Below, one piece after another: positions 1 to 9,200 of a DNA stretch of 21,113 bases. The first letter of the stretch is position 1. Each line of letters begins with the position of its first letter. A model generated the notes under the pieces. The model did no database searches. It was not told the origin of the DNA and saw only the letters and a program-made list of their open reading frames with translations. Source of the DNA: Oppiella nova (lineage: Eukaryota; Arthropoda; Arachnida; Sarcoptiformes; Oppiidae); contig CAJPVJ010000522.1 in assembly GCA_905397405.1 (NCBI GenBank), positions 1 through 21,113 on the forward strand. The letters run 5' to 3'. A program made the translations under genes and the position numbers.

Positions 1-480
1 AATTGCAAAGGGGGAAAGGAAAAGGGGGAAACAACTGTTGACCGCCGGGATTCCGGGTATTTGAGGAATCCCTTCCCGAATGACACGGGAGACCGGAAAT
101 AGTATCACAGACCGGATGCTAAACGAATGCGCGATGTAATGCAAAAACAAATAAGACTGACCCAGAAATCGGTGTTTTGGTGGTCAGTGGGGCTCCGCTG
201 AGCTGTCCTCCCCCTCTGTCGTCGCAGAGAGAGAACGCCTTCACGGCTTATCACAGCTCCCGGTGATCAGGGGCTGAGACCTTGCACTTCGGCAAAAAGA
301 CTACAGTTTGATACGAAATAATGTTATTCATCGCTTGAGATACACTGAGAGGCAATGGCGTTAAGCCTTGCCTTAAACAAGAAAATACAGGTAGGGGTCA
401 GTGAGTGTTTGGCAGTGAATGAGTGGAAACTACTGGAAAGCAGTAGGTTTGAAGGACAGGTAGTCAGGGATCAGTGGAAA
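1..480. other. GC-rich block, possible LTR-retroelement remnant
   Basis: This block is clearly richer in G and C than the rest of the window: 181-240 has 39 G or C in 60, whereas most of the window is AT-rich. It opens with a purine-only run (7-31, mostly AAAGGGGGAAAGG-like) followed shortly by TGTTGACCGCC at 36. That resembles the polypurine tract and TG start of a 3' LTR. A perfect 8-bp stem (GGGATTCC at 47-54, GGAATCCC at 65-72) encloses a 10-base loop. Neither strand gives a protein I recognise. The block could also be another repeat or the edge of an unknown gene. The LTR reading is inference. Confidence 0.3.
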
Positions 481-1200
481 AGTTAGGATTTGAATGTACG
501 GCACTTCATATTTATATAAGTCAAATCATATTATAATTTATTTTAGCTTATATATAGCACCGGTGTATATCAATTTTTGGTGCAGGGTGACCAGGATTTT
601 ATAATCATATTATCTATTATACACTGAAATATGGTTAAATTAATTAGCTATTAATATTTATTACAAAATTAAAACTATTTTTTCATAATAACAATTAAAT
701 ATTAATACAATAATTTGTTTTTATATTGTCGTATTCCCATTTCAACATGATATGACATAAAATGTGTATTAATTAAAGCATTAAATATTAATTGTTATTC
801 TCATGTTAAACTAGAAATATTTTTCAATATAATTTCAATTAATTTTGCAATAACAAATTTTATATCAAATGATAAACTAGTAAATAATGTATTAAGTCCC
901 AATGCAATTAAATCTTGTACAGCTATATTATGTTGTTATTTATACTTAAAAATTACTTATAAATATAATTTACTGTCTATTAGATTTATAGTGAAGTTTA
1001 AGATTTCGTAAATAAGGTATCCATCATTTTAACTATAATATATTGAAGGTGCATTATTTTGAAATTTTGTAAATAGCTATAATTTACGAGTGTATTATAT
1101 AGCCTGGTGCATTTTATTTCAAATTGTAGTAAGTTTCATATTTTTCTTTATGTAAAGGTAACCTAATCTTACTTAATCTAACCTAGCCTAAACTAAATTA
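481..1200. other. AT-rich intergenic stretch with a TATA-like and a PBS-like motif
   Basis: There is no convincing coding region here. A TATATAA-type motif lies near 512-519. The string TTTTTGGTGCAGGGTGACCA near 574-593 resembles the primer-binding-site region that follows a 5' LTR in some Ty3/gypsy-type elements. If 36 to about 572 were an LTR, these would be its TATA box and the adjacent PBS, but no gag or pol reading frame follows. From about 600 on, the sequence is simple AT-rich DNA. Confidence 0.25.
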
Positions 1201-1675
1201 AGCTTAATCGGAAGCATGTGAAGTGAAAGTAAATTGAGTGGTTAGTATTGCCATGATTTGTTAGCCAGTAACATAATTAAAATTTTGAATTGACTAAAAT
1301 TGGCCAATCAAGTAAATTAACTTGTTAAATTCACGTTCAACTAGCACATTTTGTTATTGAAATTTCATAAATTCTATGGATTCTACATAAAATGTATGTT
1401 AACTGTTATGTGCCGTCAAATATAACATAATTCCAGAAAAAAATTACCGATATATGAACAAAAAATACTAGTATAACATTGTATTCAATTAAATTGAATG
1501 TTATTTCAATGACAAAATGAGGATGTCAGTGGTGGTTGAATGTTAATTTAACAAGCTAATTTACTTAATTGGCCAACTTTAGTCAATTCAAAATTTTAAT
1601 TATGTTATTGGCTAACTAATCATGGCAATCATAATCACTCAATTTACTTTCACTTCACGATGTTTCCGATTTAAT
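1201..1675. mobile_element. Fold-back (MITE-like) element with long terminal inverted repeats
   Basis: The left arm (about 1201-1366) and the right arm (about 1500-1675) are reverse complements of each other. Aligned by eye, they agree at roughly 90 percent of about 140 positions, with short indels. Shared blocks include GTGAAGTGAAAGTAAATTGA and ATAATTAAAATTTTGAATTG. The arms enclose about 130 bp with no coding potential. Long inverted arms, a short non-coding centre and AT richness fit a non-autonomous DNA transposon or fold-back element. No clear target-site duplication was found, so the ends are approximate. The element lies about 90 bp upstream of the first receptor exon. A transcript through it would fold into a long hairpin. 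Confidence 0.65.
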
Positions 1676-1765
1676 TGTAAAGTCCTCAATTCTATAATAA
1701 TCTTACTCAATTTGTAAAAATCTGTTTTTAAAAAATATTTTTATAAAATAGCTATTATCACAACT

Positions 1766-3921
1766 ATGGACAAGAGTACTATCATATCATTGGTCAATCC
1801 GTATGGATATATTGAAAGGCATGCATTGGTTGTGTGGTTAAAGTTTGTGGAGACTGTAAACATGTCTTATATTGACTGTAACTCTTACCAATCGATTGGT
1901 CAACAACATAATAATGACAACAAATTTCATATTGCTACTTTTGTCAATAGTGTATTTATTTATATTTTTGAATTTCTATTTAAATAATTATTCGATTTTA
2001 AATTTCTAGCAATTTTTTATGGAGTCAATGAGTGGAAAGAAGTCCGCCTATTATTTCTCGTTTATCGGCCCACAATTACAAGCAATTGGGAATCATGTTA
2101 ATTATAGGTAAAAATTATTTTAATATTTTAAAAATGTATAATCTGTATTATAATATAATTTTACCCACATTTACGTTGTAAAAGAATTGGGTTATACCTT
2201 TGGTTTGTACCACCACACCACCACACACACCCCACCTTACCCTTCCCTATCTAGCACATTCATTTCCTGCAATCCCCTATTTTGCAATTCCCTTTCCTGT
2301 CCTCCCCTATCTTCTAACTAATTTAAGTTTACAAAAGTTAATGCAAAATACAATTTTAATTGTGATAGAACATAATTTTATAGATTTTATTAATTAACCA
2401 TAAGTATCTATAATTTGTGAAAATATAATTAATTCTATATTAGCTTAGCTGTAAATGTGAATTTCTATAGCATTGCTTCCAACCTTGTTTATCTATATTG
2501 CCAGTTTACACCTAAATGTACTCGATTGCAATGAGCATGATGAGAGTCATAACATATCGTTGTACGACATGTTACGAAATCGATTAATAACATCGTATAT
2601 GATAATTGATATGGATTATATCATGAATACTCAAGCTCGTTCATTAAATTGTACTGAGCCATTAGTTTTACACCACACTATGACTTATCTGAGTATGGAC
2701 GTTTTTAAACCATTTAACGCTATGCGTGATATGTGGGCCGTGTTTGACAAAACAGTTTGGCTAGCCCTAATAATGGTGTTTATTTTAGTAATAATAACTG
2801 ACAAGGCCATTTCTGGAAGATTTGATAAGATTAAATGTAAATCTTTAATAAGTAGCATGTGGATTTATTTCAAGCCCATATTGTTAATGAGCGAACCTAG
2901 GGGTTTTAAAAATGCCCTGTATATATTGTGGGTCCTATCGATCACACCATTCGTGTATATCTTTCAAAATGACTTGACGTCCAAAATGGTGAACAGGAAT
3001 GCCATGAATGTCGACACGTTTGACGACCTATTGGACAATAGGCTCGAGGTTTATACCGACGAAAGCTTGTATAAGAAGTTCAATACGTATGAGTTTCAAG
3101 CACATTTTGAGCCGCAGTTTAAACGCAAATTCAACAAATTATTACAGAAGTTACAGTCACTAGACCAGGAAAAGACCATGACCATTTATGAGAGAATTGT
3201 CCAGGGTACACAAACAACGTTCGATGTATTTAAGGATCGCGCATATATTGTGAACCCATCTTATATAAGCTTTGTCATGAAAATTCTACCCCGTATTGTG
3301 CCCGTACACGTGGGTGAGCCTGATCTATTATTTCCGGTATCGGCTCTATGTTACGAGTCCAATTTTAACTTTGTCAACCAAACTCACGTTATGTAAGTAA
3401 ATATACTGTAGTTTATTCTTATTTTACCTATAAAATACAAATATTTTTTAAACGTCGATAATCCTCAAGAGACCATTCATTAGATACCCATGAAACTTTA
3501 TTAGAAAAGTGTAGATGCATGTAATAATTGATATGTAAAGAATCAATTTATTTGCTACAAATTTGCATAGATATTTTATTTTTACTGCTAATTAAATAAT
3601 TGTTATTTGTGCCGTATTACTAATATAATAAATTGTATTTCACATTTAATTAGTTTTCGGCGTCTTATGGAGTCATCGTTATTTGGTCACGTGTTTGATT
3701 TGCTTGATGATTATAATTATTATTTTTCTATAAATTTCATAGAAAACAGTGGTCTGCTTGGCGATCGACATTTGTCCGACCTATACATGACCTCCATTTC
3801 CAAATACGACAATCTAACATACAGCTCATTTAAATCGGTTTTTGTATATATAATCTATGGTTTAATATTTTATTTGATTATTTTATTTGCGGAAATCTTG
3901 TATGATAAATGGTTCCTGTAG
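1766..3921 (+). CDS. Divergent ionotropic-receptor/iGluR-like ligand-gated channel subunit, 4 exons
   Basis: Proposed exons are 1766-1949, 2010-2096, 2471-3392 and 3654-3921, giving 486 residues plus TAG. The last two are well supported: the acceptor TTTCTATAG precedes 2471 and an in-frame TGA stands at 2458; the donor GTAAGT is at 3393 and the acceptor TTAATTAG at 3652-3653, and the phases join HVI-FRRLMESS. The product shows the iGluR/IR layout. A ligand-binding half (about 1-180, with NPYGYIERHALVVWL and MDVFKPFN) is followed by M1 (about 185-203, VWLALIMVFILVIITD), a pore-loop region (about 217-231), M3 (about 239-256, ILWVLSITPFVYIF), the second ligand-binding lobe (VYTDESLYKKF) and a C-terminal M4 (VFVYIIYGLIFYLIILFA). 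Such IRs are plasma-membrane channels, often chemosensory. There is no long amino-terminal domain. The first two exons rest on phase agreement (1,1,2) and weak donors (GTGTAT, GTTAAT). The true start could be in an exon further upstream, because an acceptor-like AAATAG lies at 1746-1751. The ligand is unknown. Confidence 0.75.
3393..3653 (+). other. Last intron of the receptor gene
   Basis: This 261-bp intron has a consensus GTAAGT donor overlapping an in-frame ATGTAA, so read-through would end the protein just before M4. It is phase 2: AT from the upstream exon plus T from 3654 gives Ile. It removes the stop and joins the second ligand-binding lobe to the exon that encodes the last membrane helix. 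Confidence 0.8.
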
Positions 3922-4049
3922 AAATTATCCTATAACAAGCAACAGGGAAAATGTTTTTTATACATATGTACATAACATAAGGTTTATAAACTATGTTCAA
4001 AATCTTTAGGACTCATTAATCAAAAAGTATTTGGGGAATATTTACCCTA

Positions 4050-4088
<39 letters not shown>
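4050..4088. repeat. (ATT)13 microsatellite
   Basis: There are thirteen uninterrupted ATT units, 129 bp past the receptor stop codon. It has no coding role and is likely to vary in length between individuals. Confidence 0.95.
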
Positions 4089-5405
4089 TTAAAAATATTT
4101 TATACATTGAGTTATTTTAATTTTTCGCAAAAATATAATTTATAACTTTGTTTTATAACAGGTTTCCATTTAGTACATAATATGGCAATAATATTACGCA
4201 ATATTGTCGTGTATAACTGTGTGAAAAATAATATATAAAATGTCATAATAATACCGTATATTAAAAAATACAATAATTTTATGATTAATTATTCTGTTTA
4301 TTAGTTTATAAGTTTGACATTTTCATGTTATTTAAATAAAAATATTTTAACTAATTGTATTACTTGTCAACACAATGGATTTTTTAACCAAATTATAATT
4401 ATTCTTACTGTATATCAAATTAAATATCAAATTATAATTATTATTTGAACTCGTATAATAATTTCTTGTTAAAGTAATAATTACGTTATGCAATAAATAA
4501 TAGCCATAATATTTAATGGCAAAATCAATAATCTTTAAACTATCATAACAAATATAATAGCAAAAGACCTTTTTGAAATACAGCACTAATAATAAATTTA
4601 TATATATACAGATGGGTGTTTCTTAATAGTTTGGAGGTTTTATGTAACTAAAAATATTTATTAATATTATTTTTTTTAATTGTAAAACATTTCTATTTGT
4701 TTACCCTTTATGTTAACTATAAATTAACACCGAAATTGACATTTAAATATTGACCTCCTAATTTTGATCAACCGAAGTTTGCCGCGCTTATGTTTTATTA
4801 TTTTCCAGAGCTTTTAAACATTGAATGGCTCATTGTTCATTTGGACTTGGTTCAATTGTCAAAATAATCAAGATTTTAATTAAGGAAGTATGAAATATTA
4901 ATATGGATACGATATTTGTGTATAAATTCGGGCCTTATTTAAAATTTAATCAAATTAATAATTTGTGATTAATTTTGTTGAAGTGAATACAAGGTTAAAT
5001 GGCCCATTGATTGGAAAATATTTTTAGGTAGTGATCGCCTTTCAATATTTTTAATTTTGTTATCGTAATTTATTTCAAACTTCTTATGTTTTGAATATAA
5101 ACTCTAATAAGTAATCTATCATTTAACACCTAAAACATTACATTATATCTTATAATAAAAAAGTTTTTACAGTTTGAAATCGTCCAATATATTAAAAAAC
5201 ACCCTTTCTGTACCTACAGTATACTAGTATATTACATAAATAATAAGAATTTACAATATGTACAAATAATACTTTTATACTGTAATTTATTAAATATCAA
5301 TGTATTAAATAACTTAATAATACTATCTATTGGAATAAATTACAATTTACTCAATAAAATGAAACAAATAAATAAAACTAAAACTATGTTTCTTTCTATT
5401 ATATT
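4089..5405. other. AT-rich stretch without a recognisable gene
   Basis: I read both strands and looked in particular for a second Ig domain on the minus strand, since the dpr gene runs leftward through here. No Cys-Trp-Cys Ig pattern or convincing exon was seen. A minus-strand frame at 4347-4586 is Tyr/Asn/Ile-rich low-complexity translation of AT-rich DNA and is not taken as a gene. The stretch is probably dpr intron or intergenic DNA. Confidence 0.6.
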
Positions 5406-5660
5406 AAATATATTTTGGTATAATTCTGATATTTCTATTAGTTATTCAAATGTAGTGAATTCATTAAACCAAATATAATAATTTAAGCAATTAACTATTA
5501 TATTAATAATTATATAAAATATTTATTTTTAAAAAATATATTTTGGTATAATTCTGATATTTCTATTAGTTATTCAAATGTAGTGAATTCATTAAACCAA
5601 ATATAATAATTTAAGCAATTAACTATTATATTAATAATTATATAAAATATTTATTTTTAA
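5406..5660. repeat. Exact tandem duplication, 127-bp unit, two copies
   Basis: 5406-5532 and 5534-5660 match base for base, at an offset of 128. The shared sequence runs from AAATATATTTTGGTATAATT to ATTTATTTTTAA, and the copies differ only at the bases just outside the match. Perfect identity in AT-rich non-coding DNA points to a recent duplication, or to an assembly artefact. No coding content was seen. Confidence 0.97.
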
Positions 5661-5894
5661 TAAAAAGCATATCAATAGTAGAAATACTGTATACTGTATT
5701 TTAAAAATTAAAGATACTTATATAACTATTATGATATTTAATTGCATTATAATACAATAAATTCATATGAATAGATAATGAAATACATATAAAAAATAAT
5801 AAAATAGTAATTCATAAATATGTGACCATTAAATGGGATGATAGATGTAACTATGGCATTAAAGGGGAATGGCATTAACAATGATGGGACTCAC

Positions 5895-6288
5895 CGATTA
5901 CATTGAGCTCAACAAACAAACTCATCTTTGGAAGAGTTGATACCTATAGACAGGAATATGATAATTATTACTTTTTATAGTTACATAATACAGTATAAGA
6001 TAATAAATTGGTGTATTAATGAATGTGATTAGATTACAAGCAATGATGGCATACCTGGCACTCATAAATTCCTGCATCTCTTCTCTGAGGGTAACGTATC
6101 TGAAGAGTCCAGTCGTCGCTATTATCCATATGAACGGCTTGAAAGCGTTGGTCTGATGTATAGGTAAATTTGCCCACTATTTGACCAAAATATTTAGATA
6201 TTTATTAATTCTATTTAATGTCTCTATATTTGCTTTAATTCAATAGACCTGTGATTACGTGAAAATCTTTTCGACGAATCCACGACAC
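5895..6288 (-). other. Three small dpr exons: second half of Ig1
   Basis: The exons are 40 nt (6288-6249), 122 nt (6176-6055) and 49 nt (5943-5895). They are separated by introns of 72 bp (6177-6248) and 111 bp (5944-6054). Acceptors are TTCTCAG, TCAAATAG and GTCTATAG; donors are GTCTAT (weak), GTATGC and GTGAGT. All are too short to appear as long open frames. They were recognised from VSWIRRKDF, TSDQRFQAVH and YECQ, and the joined frame stays open with conserved Dpr spacing. Confidence 0.9.
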
Positions 6289-9200
6289 CTGAGAACAGAT
6301 TCAATCAAACAATACTTTATTAAATCAACAAATCGATAAACTTCTGTCAAAAATGTCAAAAAATATAGTTTATTAAATTATGTATTATACTTGTATTGGT
6401 ATATAATTTAATCTGTGGACAACTGTTCACTTTTACATAATTTATTACATTTGATCAAAATTTAGAATTCAGTCATTCCCTCCCTTTCCCTCATAGTATG
6501 AATTGTTTGAATGAAACCCTTATAATGGTTGTCATTAATTCTTAAATGATTAACAAGAGATACATGAAAAGGACATTTGAGGACAAACTCTTTGCTCAAC
6601 AATTCTTACAATTGTGACCATAAATGACAATTAGATTTGAATGAAACAAGAGTTTTTCGCAATAATTATCATACAATTGAATTTATTTATTAAATTCTAG
6701 ACATCATTAGACGAAATGGACATTCAATTCTCAATTGCCAGATAAAGCTATATATATATATTGCAATTATATATATAAATAAAATAAACTAGTGTTAATT
6801 AATTTAGTTAAGCAAATGTATTAATTATCAAGAAATATTATTTATTTTAAAATTATAATTCCATGTTAAAGAGCTTTAATTAAATTTAATTTAATTATAC
6901 ACTAAAAATATTAAATTATTTAATATATCTTAAATAAGAATATTAATTAAAAATGTTATTTTTAATTGTCATCGATGTTTCATATAATTAATGTTAAGAA
7001 ATATCTAAATAAGTAGTCGTCAACACAGGGTTAAGATGGATATGAACTCAATTTATTGCTCCAACAAACGTATTATTCGTTGCAAAGTCTTAAAGCAAAT
7101 AATATATATTTTAAGTTAAACTTATTTTATCGATTGCTGACTAGAAAGTGATTTATTGCAAAAAATCTGCCATTTCTTAGAAGTTTGTATTTCTCTGAGA
7201 AAAAGTACTATATTTGCAAACTTTTTTCTTTCTGTAATATTTTTCTCATATATTCTTATTATAAATGTTTGTATTAATTGTATTATATAAACAATTAGTT
7301 ATTTACATCGCTATTTAAACTAAAAAGACATATTTAGTTAATGAATATTATTTTTTAAACCTATAAGATTGAAATAAGTACTTTATACTAAAATATTCTC
7401 GTTTGTTATTAATTTCTCAATACATTTTCAAATAAATATTACTGGTGTATTTGCTTTAGATTTGTATTGAAGATGTGTATGACAGTGTATTGTAAAATAT
7501 TCGGATAAATATTTTAATTAAAATTTTATAATTAAATTTGAACAATTAAGACATTTCTAAATATTTACTCAGTCTTATTAAATAAAATGAAAATAATATA
7601 ATAAAATAGAATATATCATAAGAATTAGCAGGTTCTAATTATTAATAATGTATATTTAGAATTTATTAGTATACCAGTATACAGTACTTAAATTACATTG
7701 TTTAGTTTAAAATATTAAACTAAATAAGTTATAATACTATTGTGTAAAGGGAAAGGGTTTGTATTATTATTGACCTGTATTTGTGACCGATAGTAAGAAT
7801 TGAGTAAAGTTTGGTGCAATAAAAATGTAATGAATTTCACCAAAAGCGATTTATAAAATAATTGAATTAGAGTTTTACTAAATCTTAGTTTGTTTAATAT
7901 TTTTAGGTTTGTTTAAAACTGATGTCTTATTTAGTTTTGATCCCCAAATTCGCAAAGTTTGCTATAAAAGTATCTTTTGGATTGAGATTCTCGGCGAAGT
8001 CGATATAAGACGAGTCAGAATTAGGGGAATACAGAGAATATGGTTGTATTGGGAAAGAGGGGAGACTTATAGCGTATATACAGTATGTGTATATGTATTA
8101 TATATTAGAGACTAAGTGATGGAAGTGTTTAATACGAGTCCTTCCAAAGGCTTTGTCCGCATCAGTGGCTTGTGCTGTGCCAGCACTACATCAGTCCAAA
8201 CAAACTGTTTTATGACTTCATTCACTCTACTATTATATATTGTATCGAAAAAATGTGAGTAAAAACATGAATAAAGAAACTAAAAATATATGAGATCTAC
8301 AAAATGATAAGATTGGAAAATGTATTTTCCTCAAGTAATCAAGTAATACATGGAAACCGGGAATCAGTTTTGTATACGTAAAGTAAATTATATTTTATTA
8401 TTGTATGCATTAGTTAATGAATTTGTCGATAAAATGAGAGAATTTTAAATTCAAGTTATTATTGTGAATGCGAGTGAATTGAATGAAGTTTTTGTTTGGT
8501 TGCAGTGAATCACGTATTTCTCAATTCAATCATTCGTATAGTAATTGTAGAGTAGAGTTAGGGTTACCCCTAATTTAGGAGCAAATGTCAAAAACTTTTC
8601 TCATTTGCGTTTTTATTGATTTTAAATGCATTTTTCAAATTAATTTATTATTCTAATTAATGTTTTTATTATCTAATATCACAAAAGTGAGTAAATGAGT
8701 GATTTGCACAGTCAAAGAGATATGTGTTTGAAATATTCAGTATTTGTAATACTTTTGTATACATCTAACGTCATATAAAATGTTATCAAAAATAAATTTT
8801 AAACAATTATGAGAGTGACAATAACGCTATATTGACTTTAATTTGTTTAATATATTTGAGTGAAAAGGAAATAATTACACGTAATCTACAGTATAGCGAG
8901 TTTAGGTTATAATAATTGAATTTATTTCGGTGACTAATTAGTAGTAAAAATGAAGTTTTAATAAATAACTGTAATCGATGAAATAAATTAGTTACTTAAC
9001 GCTTACACAACAGTGTGAATGAGTTATGATTACAAATCTTGGACTCACTATTGTTTATACGTAACTGTTATTAATATCTTGTTTTCTGCAAAAGAGCTAT
9101 AAATCTCTTTATGGAATAAACTCTGGTTTTTGTCTTTCTTAACAGTATAGTGAAAAATAGCGTTAATATTATATTATATAATATAATATCTGAATAATAA

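Noticed and set aside
1155-1200. CCTAA-like strings resembling the arthropod telomere repeat (TTAGG)n
   Set aside because: Irregular and short (CCTAATC, CCTAG, CCTAAAC), not a tandem array; likewise a single TTAGGG near 8560.
2010-2107. Alternative exon in frame QFFMESMSGKK with the better-looking GTAAAA donor
   Set aside because: It ends in phase 2, whereas the strong exon at 2471 needs phase 1 upstream; joining them gives an early stop.
2200-2397. 65-residue plus-strand frame rich in Pro and Thr
   Set aside because: It translates a pyrimidine-rich low-complexity stretch within the proposed second receptor intron and has no family features.
4347-4586. 79-residue minus-strand frame
   Set aside because: Composition is that expected of translated AT-rich DNA (Tyr, Asn, Ile, Lys); no motif, and no splice or start context.
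7909-8230. 68-residue plus-strand frame and a minus-strand frame VIKQFVWTDVVLAQHK next to a GTGCTG/CAGCAC dyad
   Set aside because: No family resemblance. The dyad has only six paired bases, so neither an exon nor a microRNA precursor can be supported.
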